Shown here piece after piece: positions 8,943 to 17,448 of a DNA stretch of 64,000 bases. Position numbers and translations under genes: made by a program. The notes under the pieces are model-generated. The model did no database searches. It saw nothing but the letters and a program-made list of their open reading frames with translations, and was not told the origin of the DNA. The number at the start of each line of letters is the position of its first letter. The stretch's first letter is position 1. The stretch comes from Pyruvatibacter sp. Lineage in GTDB: Bacteria > Pseudomonadota > Alphaproteobacteria > CGMCC-115125. The stretch is from the NCBI RefSeq assembly GCF_040219635.1, contig NZ_JAVJSC010000006.1, positions 25,750 to 89,749 of the forward strand. Reading direction: 5' to 3'.

Positions 8943-9113
8943 ATGAAATCCACCAAAAAATCCGGCGCTCGTGAGCGCGGTGCGCCTGACGCGGGCCTGT
9001 CGGACCGGCAGGCAAAGCAGGCGGCTGCTCTGAAAGCCAACCTCCAGCGCCGCAAGCAGCAGGCGAAGGCCCGCGCAGCAGGCACCACGTCATCGGCCAC
9101 CAAAGACGCTTAA
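8943..9113 (+). CDS. Small basic hydrophilic protein of unknown function
   Basis: 56 residues from ATG 8943, just upstream of murA. It is highly charged and Ala/Lys/Arg-rich (MKSTKKSGARERGAPDAG... SDRQAKQAAALKANLQRRKQQAKAR), with a predicted helix in the second half. Small proteins of this type are often found in front of murA in Alphaproteobacteria. The longer frame starting at 8595 overlaps the tRNA and is not credible. Confidence 0.6.
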   Translation: MKSTKKSGARERGAPDAGLSDRQAKQAAALKANLQRRKQQAKARAAGTTSSATKDA

Positions 9114-9200
9114 TCTTTTCGCCTCACCAGCGCCTTATTAAATGGCGTATTAGACGGCGACACACCGCTGTTTCGCGTTTCACTCAGGATATGCCCGCTC

Positions 9201-10577
9201 ATGGACAGGATCAGGCTTACCGGCGGCACGGCGCTGCATGGCGAAATCCCCATTTCGGGCGCCAAGAACGCCGCCCTGCCACTGATGATCGCCAGCCTGC
9301 TGACGGATGAGCCGCTGGTGCTCACCAACCTGCCGCGCCTCACCGATATTGCAACGCTCGCCCGCCTGCTCGCGCAACTGGGTGTCGAGATTGATGTGCT
9401 CAACGGCAACGATGAGTGGGAGCCGCTCACCACGCGCACCGAGGGCCGGTTGTCGCTGGGCGTGGAGCAGGCCAAACGGCTGGCGGGGTTCGGGCCGGAC
9501 GCGAAATACCGCCCCGGCGGCCGCACCATCCGGCTCACCGCGCGCACCATAGAAAGCACGCACGCGGACTATGAGCTTGTATCGAAGATGCGCGCCAGCT
9601 TCTGGGTGCTTGGGCCGTTGCTGGGCCGCTGCGGCGAAGCGGATGTGTCGTTGCCTGGCGGCTGTGCCATCGGTACGCGGCCGGTTGACCTGCATTTGCA
9701 GGGGCTGGAGAAACTCGGCGCAACCATTGAGCTCGACAAGGGCTACGTCATTGCACGCGCCAAGGACGGGTTGCGGGGTGCCGAAGTGCGGTTCTCCATG
9801 CCCTCTGTCGGTGCCACCCACAATGTGCTGATGGCCGCTGTTCTGGCCAAAGGCGAGACAATCATTGAAAACGCCGCCCGTGAGCCGGAGATCACCAATC
9901 TGGCTGAATGCCTCGTGGCGATGGGCGCGAAGATTGACGGGCTGGGCTCCTCCACATTGCGCATTACCGGCGTGGACAAGCTGCACGGGGCGCAGGTGGC
10001 TGTCATCTGCGACCGTATCGAGGCCGGCACCTATGCCATGGCGGTGGCAATGGCCGGCGGTGACGTGACGCTGACCGGCGCCGACCGCAGCCTGTTTGAG
10101 GCGCCGTTGCAGGCGCTGTCCGCGGCCGGCATCACGATCGAGGATGTGGATGCGGGCCTTCGCGTGGCGCGCAACGGCACGCCGGTGACGCCGGTTGATA
10201 TTGTCACCCAGCCTTACCCCGCGTTTCCCACAGACCTGCAGGCCCAGTTCATGGCGCTGATGACCATGGCCGACGGCAATGCGCAGATGACCGAAACGAT
10301 TTTTGAAAACCGCTTCATGCATGTGCAGGAGCTGGCCCGGCTGGGGGCGCTTGTGTCGCTGCATGGCGACCGCGCCATTGTGTCCGGCGTCAAGGCGCTG
10401 CGCGGTGCGCCGGTGATGGCAACAGACCTGCGGGCGTCGGTGTCGCTGGTGATCGCGGGCTTGGCGGCGGAGGGCGAAACGGTTATCTCTCGCGTTTATC
10501 ATCTGGATCGCGGATTTGAGCGCCTGGAAGACAAGCTCTCGAACTGCGGTGCGGATATTTCCCGGCTGGCCGGTTAA
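9201..10577 (+). CDS. murA: UDP-N-acetylglucosamine 1-carboxyvinyltransferase MurA
   Basis: 458 residues. It catalyses the first committed step of peptidoglycan synthesis, transferring enolpyruvate from PEP to UDP-GlcNAc in the cytoplasm. The start MDRIRLTGGTALHGEIPISGAKN has the Lys-Asn pair of the active site. The catalytic Cys is at about residue 155 in LPGGCAIGTRPVDLHL. PTDLQAQFMALM and ENRFMHVQEL are conserved late motifs. It is about 40 residues longer than E. coli MurA, largely from an insertion near residues 75-105, before the ADYELVSKMRAS segment. It begins the conserved host block ending at yacG. Confidence 0.97.
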   Translation: MDRIRLTGGTALHGEIPISGAKNAALPLMIASLLTDEPLVLTNLPRLTDIATLARLLAQLGVEIDVLNGNDEWEPLTTRTEGRLSLGVEQAKRLAGFGPDAKYRPGGRTIRLTARTIESTHADYELVSKMRASFWVLGPLLGRCGEADVSLPGGCAIGTRPVDLHLQGLEKLGATIELDKGYVIARAKDGLRGAEVRFSMPSVGATHNVLMAAVLAKGETIIENAAREPEITNLAECLVAMGAKIDGLGSSTLRITGVDKLHGAQVAVICDRIEAGTYAMAVAMAGGDVTLTGADRSLFEAPLQALSAAGITIEDVDAGLRVARNGTPVTPVDIVTQPYPAFPTDLQAQFMALMTMADGNAQMTETIFENRFMHVQELARLGALVSLHGDRAIVSGVKALRGAPVMATDLRASVSLVIAGLAAEGETVISRVYHLDRGFERLEDKLSNCGADISRLAG

Positions 10578-10594
10578 GACGTTTTGGACTGCTC

Positions 10595-11029
10595 ATGAAA
10601 CCCCTGCGCCTGCGCATCGAAGACGCTGATGATCTTACTGTTGCATCTACCCATCTCCAGGATGCGGTGACGCTGGTGGGCGACTTTGCCTATGAGAAAA
10701 AGCGCCGCCGCTTCGCTGCCGTGTTCAATCGCTTCCGCTGGGAACAGGATACAAAGCGCGGGCATTCGCGTATCCGCACAGGGCTGCACTTTGACGACGT
10801 GCTGGCCGTCCGCTCGCAGAATATAAAGCTGGATGCAAAAGACGCGGTGGTGGAGTTGCTGGCCATCCGCTTTGCCCCGGACGGCGAAGACAACAGCCCC
10901 GCAGGCACAATTACGCTTGATTTTGCCGGTGGCGGCACGATTGCACTGGACGTGGAGTGCATTGAGGGCCATTTGACCGATATCGGCACGGCGTGGGAAA
11001 CCACCTCAAAGCCCGCCCACGACCTTTAG
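10595..11029 (+). CDS. DUF2948 family protein
   Basis: 144 residues, matching the alphaproteobacterial DUF2948 pattern: an early LRLRIEDADDL, then LQDAVTLVGDFAYEKKRRRFAAVFNRFRWE, and a final strand-rich part with DVECIEGHLTDIG. It has no membrane segment or catalytic signature. It sits 17 bases after murA and 25 before hisD, the position in which this family is usually found. Its role is unknown. Confidence 0.88.
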   Translation: MKPLRLRIEDADDLTVASTHLQDAVTLVGDFAYEKKRRRFAAVFNRFRWEQDTKRGHSRIRTGLHFDDVLAVRSQNIKLDAKDAVVELLAIRFAPDGEDNSPAGTITLDFAGGGTIALDVECIEGHLTDIGTAWETTSKPAHDL

Positions 11030-11054
11030 GCCTGCAACCCGGTTTGACCTGCAC

Positions 11055-12365
11055 ATGACTGACCGCACCCAACCACGCCGCCTTGACGCGCGCGCCGCCG
11101 ACTTTGAGGCGCAGTTTGCCGACCTGTTGACCGCAAAGCGCGAAACTGCCGTGGACGTCAACACAGATGTGGCCGCGATCATTGCTGACGTGCGTGCGCG
11201 CGGCGATGCGGCGGTCATTGAGCTCACAAACAAGTTTGACCGCGTGTCGCTGACAGGTGCGGATGATCTGCGAATCCCTCAGTCGCGTCTTGATGCGGCT
11301 GCCGCCAACGTGCCTGCACACACAATGGACGCGCTGAAACTCGCCGCAGCGCGCATCGAGGCGTTTCATGCCCGCCAGATGCCGCAGTCGATGCGCTTCA
11401 CGGACGACGCAGGCGTGGAGCTTGGCCACCGCTGGTCGGCGGTGGACGCTGCGGGTTTATATGTGCCCGGTGGCACGGCGGCCTATCCGTCATCCGTTTT
11501 GATGAACGCCATACCCGCCCGCGTGGCAGGTGTTGAGCGCGTGGTGATGGTGGTGCCAACGCCAGACGGTATCGAAAACCCGCTGGTGCTTGCCGCAGCA
11601 AAGCTGGCGGGCGTCACCGAGGTGTATTGCATCGGCGGCGCGCAGGCCGTGGCCGCGCTGGCATTTGGCACGGATAGCATCGCGCCGGTGGACAAGATCG
11701 TTGGCCCCGGCAACGCCTATGTGGCGGCTGCCAAGCGGCAGGTATTCGGCACGGTCGGTATCGACATGATCGCCGGGCCATCTGAAATCCTCGTGGTGGC
11801 TGACGGTGAAAACGATCCTGCATGGATTGCGGCAGATCTTCTGAGTCAGGCCGAGCATGACCCGTCGTCGCAGTCTATTCTGATAACTGACAATGCAACG
11901 TGTGCGGACGAAGTGGCGCTGGCGGTTGAAAGCCAGCTTGGGATGTTGAGCCGCCAGACTACCGCTGCGGCAAGCTGGTATGGGTATGGTGCCATCATCA
12001 CGGTGGCGTCGCTTGAGGATGCCGTGCCGCTGGTCAACCGGCTGGCGCCCGAACACCTGGAGCTTGCGGTAGCCGACCCTGAACCGTTGGCAGACAAGAT
12101 CCGCCATGCCGGTGCCATCTTCCTGGGCCGCTATACGCCGGAAGCCGTCGGCGATTATGTGGCCGGTACAAACCACGTGCTGCCGACCGCCCGCTCGGCG
12201 CGGTTTTCGTCAGGGTTGTCGGTGCTGGATTTCATGAAGCGCACATCGCTGGTGAAATGCGATGCCGCAAGCCTTGGCCGCATCGGCCCGGCAGCCGTCG
12301 CGCTGGCAGACGCTGAGGGGCTCGAAGCCCACGGCCGCTCGGTATCGATCAGGCTCAACAAATAG
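11055..12365 (+). CDS. hisD: Histidinol dehydrogenase HisD
   Basis: 436 residues. It carries out the last two oxidations of histidine synthesis (L-histidinol to L-histidine, NAD and Zn dependent). The sequence shows GLYVPGGTAAYPSSVLMNAIPA, VTEVYCIGGAQAVAALAFGT, KIVGPGNAYVAAAKRQV and GPSEILVVAD. The metal/base region is DLLSQAEHDPSSQ and the acid/base pair lies in APEHLELAV. Length is standard. Other his genes are not adjacent; this placement after murA and DUF2948 is common in the class. Confidence 0.97.
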   Translation: MTDRTQPRRLDARAADFEAQFADLLTAKRETAVDVNTDVAAIIADVRARGDAAVIELTNKFDRVSLTGADDLRIPQSRLDAAAANVPAHTMDALKLAAARIEAFHARQMPQSMRFTDDAGVELGHRWSAVDAAGLYVPGGTAAYPSSVLMNAIPARVAGVERVVMVVPTPDGIENPLVLAAAKLAGVTEVYCIGGAQAVAALAFGTDSIAPVDKIVGPGNAYVAAAKRQVFGTVGIDMIAGPSEILVVADGENDPAWIAADLLSQAEHDPSSQSILITDNATCADEVALAVESQLGMLSRQTTAAASWYGYGAIITVASLEDAVPLVNRLAPEHLELAVADPEPLADKIRHAGAIFLGRYTPEAVGDYVAGTNHVLPTARSARFSSGLSVLDFMKRTSLVKCDAASLGRIGPAAVALADAEGLEAHGRSVSIRLNK

Positions 12366-12383
12366 CCCAGCCGCCCAAACGCC

Positions 12384-12410
12384 GTCACCCCGGACTTGAT
12401 CCGGGGTCCA
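12384..12410. repeat. Palindromic intergenic element
   Basis: Within the 153-base hisD/UPF0262 gap, CCCCGGA and TCCGGGG flank the loop CTTGA, inside the wider string GTCACCCCGGACTTGATCCG. It resembles dispersed palindromes common in alphaproteobacterial intergenic space. With no T-run behind it, it is unlikely to be a simple terminator. Confidence 0.65.
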
Positions 12411-12518
12411 CTCTCATTTGCGACGGGGTGAGGCACGGTTAATGTGCGGCAGCGCGCACTAGGAAGACCACGTTCAACACCATAGACTGCCGACAAGTCT
12501 TTTAACTGCGGCACACAC

Positions 12519-13016
12519 ATGACCGACGACGCATCAGCACCCGTTGACCCGAAAAAGCGCATCGCTTCCATCGTGCTTGATGAGGCGTCGGTCGTGCGCC
12601 GGTCGCCGGAAATCGAGCACGAACGCAAGGTCGCGATTTTTGACCTTCTGGAGGACAACACCTTTGCGCCCGAGGGCAGCGATGCGGGCCCCTACAACCT
12701 GCATCTGGCGATCGAGGAAAACCGGCTGGTGTTCGACATCCGCGACGCAGCCGAAGAGCCGCATGGCAAAGTCATCTTGTCGCTGACGCCGTTCCGCCGC
12801 ATCATCAAGGACTATTTCCTGATCTGCGAAAGCTATTACGAGGCCATCAGGTCGGCGTCGCCGTCAAAGATTGAAGCCATCGATATGGGCCGCCGGGGCC
12901 TGCACAATGAGGGCGCGAGCCTGCTGACAGAGCGTCTGGCGGGTAAGATCGCCATCGATCACGATACCTCCCGGCGGCTGTTCACGCTGATTTGCGTCCT
13001 GCACATGAAGGGCTGA
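12519..13016 (+). CDS. UPF0262 family protein
   Basis: 165 residues with the family features: the N-terminal KKRIASIVLDEASVVRRSPEIEHERKVAIFDLLEDN, then PYNLHLAIEENRLVFDI and SLTPFRRIIKDYFLICESYY. It is soluble, with no known activity. It almost abuts the following phosphatase gene (six bases), so the two are surely co-transcribed. Confidence 0.92.
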   Translation: MTDDASAPVDPKKRIASIVLDEASVVRRSPEIEHERKVAIFDLLEDNTFAPEGSDAGPYNLHLAIEENRLVFDIRDAAEEPHGKVILSLTPFRRIIKDYFLICESYYEAIRSASPSKIEAIDMGRRGLHNEGASLLTERLAGKIAIDHDTSRRLFTLICVLHMKG

Positions 13017-13021
13017 CGCAT

Positions 13022-13480
13022 ATGCGTGGCCCCCATGGTGAAGACCTGCCCGATGCTGTGCTGTTTGCCTGCAGCCAGAATGCCGTGCGCTCACCAATGG
13101 CGGAGGGCCTCATGAAACACCTGTTCGGCCGCCATGTGTTTGTGGAGTCGGTGGGCGTGCGGGCGGGCGAAGTGGACCCGTTTGTTGTGACGGTGATGGA
13201 TGAACTGGGCATCGACCTCACCAAACACAAGCCTCGCAGCTTTGAGGAACTCGAAGACACGAGCTTTGATCTCATCATTTCGCTGACGCCCGAAGCCCAG
13301 CACAACGCCGTGGACCTGACCCGCGCGATGGCTGCCGACGTGGAGTACTGGCCCACCCATGACCCCACGCTCGTGGAAGGCTCCCGCGAGCAGTGCCTCA
13401 ATGCCTACCGCGAGGTGCGTGACGCATTGATGGAGCGGATAAAACAGCGCTTCGGCTGGCGCGCGGCACCAAGTGGCTAG
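13022..13480 (+). CDS. Low-molecular-weight protein-tyrosine-phosphatase-like protein
   Basis: 152 residues from ATG 13022; an earlier in-frame start would overlap UPF0262. The phosphate-binding loop is at the N-terminus: FACSQNAVRSPMAEGL, a C-x5-R-S motif. The general acid Asp is in WPTHDPTLVEG. The family hydrolyses phosphotyrosine (or arsenate in ArsC relatives). With infA and maf nearby this is the usual alphaproteobacterial context. The exact substrate is unknown. Confidence 0.9.
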   Translation: MRGPHGEDLPDAVLFACSQNAVRSPMAEGLMKHLFGRHVFVESVGVRAGEVDPFVVTVMDELGIDLTKHKPRSFEELEDTSFDLIISLTPEAQHNAVDLTRAMAADVEYWPTHDPTLVEGSREQCLNAYREVRDALMERIKQRFGWRAAPSG

Positions 13481-13500
13481 GCAGCCAGCGGCCGGCTCAT

Positions 13501-13896
13501 CTAGCTGCTTGTCGGGTGCCCTTCAAACTGCTTCGCGTCATCCGCGATGTCATACCAGACGGGCTTCTCAGCCACGAACTCATGAAATGCGTTTCGCACG
13601 CCGGGATCATCATCCAGCACATGGGCGTTGATCGGAAAGCTCGCTTCGTCCGACAATATCTCCCCCAGCGACGTGCCACAGACACGGCAGAAGCACCGGG
13701 TATATTTGTGCGGCGGTTCAGGCTGGTATTCTTGAACCTTGTCGCGCCCGCTCAGCCACGTGATGTCGTCTTTTTTGACAAACACCAAAGCGCTCGCGCC
13801 CACCTTGCGGCATCGGGTGCAATGGCATGTTCCCATCATGGAAGGCGGCGCGGTGAGTTCAAATCTCACAGCGCCACAGCAACAACTTCCCTGCAT
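13501..13896 (-). CDS. GFA-domain (glutathione-dependent formaldehyde-activating-like) zinc protein
   Basis: 131 residues. It starts MQGSCCCGAVRFEL, and continues with CHCTRCRKVGAS and CFCRVCGTSLGE, the three cysteine groups of the Gfa/CENP-V fold that bind two zinc ions. Proteins of this fold have been linked with S-hydroxymethylglutathione formation, but most have unproven activity. It is the only leftward gene in this block, convergent with the phosphatase gene. Confidence 0.88.
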   Translation of the reverse strand: MQGSCCCGAVRFELTAPPSMMGTCHCTRCRKVGASALVFVKKDDITWLSGRDKVQEYQPEPPHKYTRCFCRVCGTSLGEILSDEASFPINAHVLDDDPGVRNAFHEFVAEKPVWYDIADDAKQFEGHPTSS

Positions 13897-14105
13897 TTTG
13901 TTTCTCTTTCCTGATGCTTACGTTGTGGAACAATAGGTGAACATTTGTGCTTTCGTCAACGCACCTGATCCTGTTTGCGCGCCACCTTGATTTTACCGCC
14001 CCAAATGCCCATTCTCCGGCGCAATTCACGGGGGCGGGCGTTGAACGCGGCATCTTGTCGGCATTCCGCCGCACCCTGCATGGTTGAGAAACTGGAAAGG
14101 CCGCA

Positions 14106-14324
14106 ATGGCAAAAGAAGAACTGCTTGAGTTTCCGGGCACAGTTGTTGAACTGCTCCCCAATGCCACCTTCCGGGTGGAGCTTGAGAACGAGCACCAGAT
14201 TATCGCCCACACCGCCGGCAAAATGCGCAAGAACCGCATTCGCGTGCTGGCGGGCGATAAAGTGCTGGTCGAGATGACGCCCTACGACCTGACCAAGGGC
14301 CGCATCACCTATCGCTACAAATAG
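14106..14324 (+). CDS. infA: Translation initiation factor IF-1
   Basis: 72 residues, the standard length, a single S1-type OB fold: MAKEELLEFPGTVVELLPNATF, then HTAGKMRKNRIRVLAGDKVLVEMTPYDLTKGRITYRYK. It binds the ribosomal A site during initiation. It precedes maf by 15 bases. Confidence 0.98.
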   Translation: MAKEELLEFPGTVVELLPNATFRVELENEHQIIAHTAGKMRKNRIRVLAGDKVLVEMTPYDLTKGRITYRYK

Positions 14325-14339
14325 CATTAAGGCGGCTGC

Positions 14340-14936
14340 ATGAGCGCGCCCGCCCCACGGCTCATTCTTGCCAGCGCCTCGCCGCGCCGCCTTGAATTGC
14401 TGGCGCAGATCGGCATCGTGCCGGATTTGGTGGCACCGGCTGACATTGACGAAACCCCCGGACCAACCGAGCAGCCCCGTCCGTATGCGGAGCGTCTGGC
14501 GTGCGAGAAAGCCCGCACGGTCGCATCCGTGCACGCAGATGCCTATGTGCTGGCGGCCGATACGGTGGTGGGTGTCGGGCGGCGCATCCTGCCAAAAACG
14601 GAAGATGAAGCCTCAGCCCGTCGGTGCCTTGACCTGCTGTCGGGGCGCGCGCACCGGGTGTTTACGGGCGTGTGTATCATTGCGCCTGACGCCCGCGTGA
14701 GCGTTCGGGTTGTGGAGGCGCGGGTGAAGGTCAAACGCCTGACCCAAGCCGACATAAACACCTACATCGCCAGTGGCGAATGGCACGGCAAGGCGGGTGG
14801 CTATGCCATTCAGGGCCGGGCCTCAGCCTTTATTCCCGCCATAATCGGCTCATACACCGCCATAGTGGGCCTGCCGCTGGCAGAAACGCACGCGATGCTG
14901 GCCGGTGCAGGTTACGTCGCGGCATCAACGCTTTAA
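14340..14936 (+). CDS. maf: Maf-like nucleoside triphosphate pyrophosphatase
   Basis: 198 residues. The signature LILASASPRRLELLAQIGI is at the N-terminus. The metal-binding acidic region AADTVVGVGRRILPKTEDE and GYAIQGRASAFIPAIIGSYTAIVGLPL are also conserved. The family hydrolyses non-canonical or UTP/dTTP nucleotides to monophosphates. Its place between infA and rng is conserved. Confidence 0.94.
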   Translation: MSAPAPRLILASASPRRLELLAQIGIVPDLVAPADIDETPGPTEQPRPYAERLACEKARTVASVHADAYVLAADTVVGVGRRILPKTEDEASARRCLDLLSGRAHRVFTGVCIIAPDARVSVRVVEARVKVKRLTQADINTYIASGEWHGKAGGYAIQGRASAFIPAIIGSYTAIVGLPLAETHAMLAGAGYVAASTL

Positions 14937-15043
14937 TCCGCTTTTTGCGGCCTGTGTGTCTGGCCATGCATCCCCTGCGCGGCTTAGACTTGCACATAGC
15001 CTGCAACCAGAATCGTCACACAGAGTTATCGGCGCAGTTTTCC

Positions 15044-16612
15044 ATGAGCGAAGAAATCCTCATCAATGTCGGCATCGGCGAGACGCGCATCGCATTGATG
15101 GATGACGGCGTGCTGCGTGATCTGGTGATTGAACGCAGCATTGACGACAGCGCCCAGGGCCCGTGCTCCGGCGGCACCACGGGGGCAAGCCTTGTGGGCA
15201 ATCTCATGGTTGGCCGTGTTGAGCGTGTGTTGCCGGGTATGCAGGCGGCGTTCGTTGATATCGGTCTGGCCCGCTCCGGCTTTTTGGGTGTGCGTGAGGC
15301 GCAATGCCTGTGTGAGCTGATGGGCCTTCGCGATGCCGGCAAGATGCCCCGCATCAACGACTGTGTGCGCGAAGGCGAAAAAATCGTCGTGCAGGTGTTG
15401 AAAGACCCGATCGGCGACAAAGGCCCGCGGCTTTCAGCCAACGTCACCATTCCCGGCCGCCTGCTGGTGCTGGTGCCGCACCAGCCCGGCGTTGCCTTGT
15501 CGCGCCGCATCGAGGACGAAGACGACCGCGCCCGCCTGACTGAGCTGGTTGAGCGTGTGGGGGCAGACGTCGCCGCATCAACCCCTGATGATGACGTGAG
15601 CAAGTGCGGCTGGATCGTGCGCACGGCGGCCCTCAATGCGGACGAAGCCGCCGTCGAGCGCGACGCCCGCCATGTGCTGGAAATGTGGCGCGAAGTGCGC
15701 GAGCGCGCCAGGGGCACCACAGCGCCGGCCACAGTGTTCCGCGAGCTTGGCCCGGTGCAGCGTGTGCTGCGCGATCATCTCAACGAAGACACAAAAGCCG
15801 TGCTGATTGATGACGCGGATGCGTTCGTCAAGGCGCGCGCCTATTGCGATGCGGTGATGCCCGGCTTTGCCGCCACGCTCAAGCATCACGCGTCGCGCAC
15901 GCCTTTGTTTGCCGAGCGCGGTGTGGACGCTGAAATAGAAACAGCCTTGTCGTCGCGTGTGGACCTGCCGTCCGGCGGCTGGATCACCATAGAGCGCACC
16001 GAGGCGCTGACAGCGGTGGATGTGAACTCCGGCAGCTTTACCGCCGCTTCAGACCTTGAGCAGACCAGCCACCGCATCAACCTTGAATCGGCTGATGCGA
16101 TTGCCCGTCAGGTGCGCCTGCGCGGTGTCGGCGGACTGGTCATCATTGATTTCATTCACCTGGCCGAAGAATCCCACCGCGAAGAAGTGGTGGCGCGTCT
16201 TGAAGCAGGCTTTGAAGGCGACCGCACGCCGACGCAGATTTTGCCCATGAGCGAATTCGGCACCGTTGAGATGACCCGCAAGCGCGTGCGCGAACCGCTT
16301 GATCGCCTGCTGCTGGACCCGATCCGCCGCGATGCCAACAAGACCAAAGCCACCATGGCCTACACCGTGTTGCGCGCCGCACAAGCCGCCGCTGCTGATG
16401 CGCCGGGCAAACCGCTGACGCTGCACGCCGCAGACGATGTGGTGGCGTGGCTGACGGCGTCCGGCCTCATCCCTCAGCTCAAGGCGCGCCTTGGCGTGGA
16501 AATCACGCTTGCTCCGGCAACCGGCGTGCCCCGGCAGTATGTTGACGTCAGCACACCCACAGCCGCACCCGCACGCACGCCAACACCAACAAGCGCAGAT
16601 ATTACCGCATGA
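15044..16612 (+). CDS. rng: Ribonuclease E/G family protein
   Basis: 522 residues from ATG 15044 (MSEEILINVGIGETRIALMDDG); the longer frame upstream lies inside maf. An S1 insertion is visible in VGRVERVLPGMQAAFVDIGLARSGFLGV. The 5'-sensor/RNase H-like part follows, and the catalytic DNase I-like region has TAVDVNSGSFT and GGLVIIDFIHL with the Mg-binding Asp residues. The usual CPxCxG zinc-link after MTRKRVRE is absent (EPLDRLLLDPIRRD instead). There is no long RNase E C-terminal scaffold. It probably acts in rRNA or mRNA processing. Confidence 0.9.
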   Translation: MSEEILINVGIGETRIALMDDGVLRDLVIERSIDDSAQGPCSGGTTGASLVGNLMVGRVERVLPGMQAAFVDIGLARSGFLGVREAQCLCELMGLRDAGKMPRINDCVREGEKIVVQVLKDPIGDKGPRLSANVTIPGRLLVLVPHQPGVALSRRIEDEDDRARLTELVERVGADVAASTPDDDVSKCGWIVRTAALNADEAAVERDARHVLEMWREVRERARGTTAPATVFRELGPVQRVLRDHLNEDTKAVLIDDADAFVKARAYCDAVMPGFAATLKHHASRTPLFAERGVDAEIETALSSRVDLPSGGWITIERTEALTAVDVNSGSFTAASDLEQTSHRINLESADAIARQVRLRGVGGLVIIDFIHLAEESHREEVVARLEAGFEGDRTPTQILPMSEFGTVEMTRKRVREPLDRLLLDPIRRDANKTKATMAYTVLRAAQAAAADAPGKPLTLHAADDVVAWLTASGLIPQLKARLGVEITLAPATGVPRQYVDVSTPTAAPARTPTPTSADITA

Positions 16613-16821
16613 GCAAGACCGCCAAATGCACCAACTGCGGCAAGCCCGTTGACCTGACCTACCGCCCGTTCTGCTCAAAGCGCTGCGCCGACGTGGACCT
16701 GTCGCGCTGGCTCGGCGGCAAATACGCGATCCCCGCCGTGGAACCCCCGGACGAATGGGACATGGCTTCGGCGGTGGCAGAGGCAACGTCCAAAAACGAG
16801 GACGACATCACCCGCCACTAA
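16609..16821 (+). CDS. yacG: DNA gyrase inhibitor / zinc protein YacG
   Basis: 70 residues. A four-cysteine zinc knuckle is seen: C-x2-C in KCTNCGKPV and C-x3-C in RPFCSKRCADVDLSRWL. This is the YacG family, which binds one zinc and can inhibit gyrase in E. coli. Its ATG overlaps the rng stop codon. It is the last gene before tRNA-Phe and the prophage. Confidence 0.93.
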   Translation: MSKTAKCTNCGKPVDLTYRPFCSKRCADVDLSRWLGGKYAIPAVEPPDEWDMASAVAEATSKNEDDITRH

Positions 16822-16956
16822 GCCCAGTCTCCAGCGCGCAAAATCAACCCGCGCACAGGCTGGACTTAACCGCCGTATTTGCCTATAAACCGCCGCCTTG
16901 GCCCCGGTTTCCAACCGGCTCCGCTCACCGCGGAAACACACCATCCGGCCAGGCAC

Positions 16957-17032
16957 GCCCAGGTAGCTCAGTTGGTAGAGCATGCGACTGAAAATCGCAG
17001 TGTCGGTGGTTCGATCCCGCCCCTGGGCACCA
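16957..17032 (+). tRNA. tRNA-Phe (anticodon GAA)
   Basis: A 76-base cloverleaf with encoded CCA. The acceptor GCCCAGG pairs with CCTGGGC. The D arm has GCTC-AGTTGGTAGAGC, the anticodon loop CTGAAAA gives GAA, and the T loop TTCGATC is standard. The prophage begins within tens of bases of its 3' end. Confidence 0.96.
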
Positions 17033-17061
17033 TTGTTTTCAAATGTTTAGTAGAGTTTCCA

Positions 17062-17242
17062 TCGTGGCTTTATGTAGCGCGTGTACCGCGCCACATAGTT
17101 ACGGTGTGTGCTGAGTAATCCGGGATTAGGCGGGAAAAGGCGGGAATGGGCGGTAGATCAAGGGCTTAGATGGGGTCATCCCAAAAATCGCGCAATGATC
17201 GGCGTTGCATAAAGACGCCCGGTGCGCCACTTAGTTTGCGGA
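17062..17242 (+). promoter_or_regulatory. Left-end putative transposase-binding sites
   Basis: Two forward copies of a 19-base motif are seen: GCGCCACATAGTTACGGTG at 17088 and GCGCCACTTAGTTTGCGGA at 17224. A reverse-oriented relative, ending TATGTAGCGC, is at 17062-17080. They match the four sites at the right end and so resemble MuA L sites. The whole interval 17033-17448 has no gene that I can support. Confidence 0.7.
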
Positions 17243-17448
17243 GGCCGGATCGCGCTAAAGCCTTGATGCACATAGGGCTTCGCGTTTTGTTCTAGTCGGA
17301 AAGTTTCGGCAAGATGAATGGCAAACGTTCATCTTGTGTTGGCGCCGTGAGAAGTTGAAAAACCTAGCGATGCCCGGCATTTATCGTTTGTGGGTGCCCG
17401 GCAACGCCTTCGCTAAAGATGAATGCTGAAAGCGGGTTTGAATGGCCC

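Noticed and set aside
8595..9113. 172-codon forward frame starting in the tRNA-Thr gene
   Set aside because: Its first part lies in the antisense of the tRNA and in repetitive ACACGCGGCC sequence; only the portion from 8943 looks like a real small protein.
9180..10502. 440-codon reverse open frame across murA
   Set aside because: The forward frame is unmistakable MurA; the reverse frame is a high-G+C shadow rich in Arg, His and Gln.
16957..17032. tRNA-Phe as an integrase attachment site for the prophage
   Set aside because: No tyrosine or serine integrase is present, and no copy of the tRNA 3' end is found near 57-58.7 kb; the element moves by a DDE transposase.
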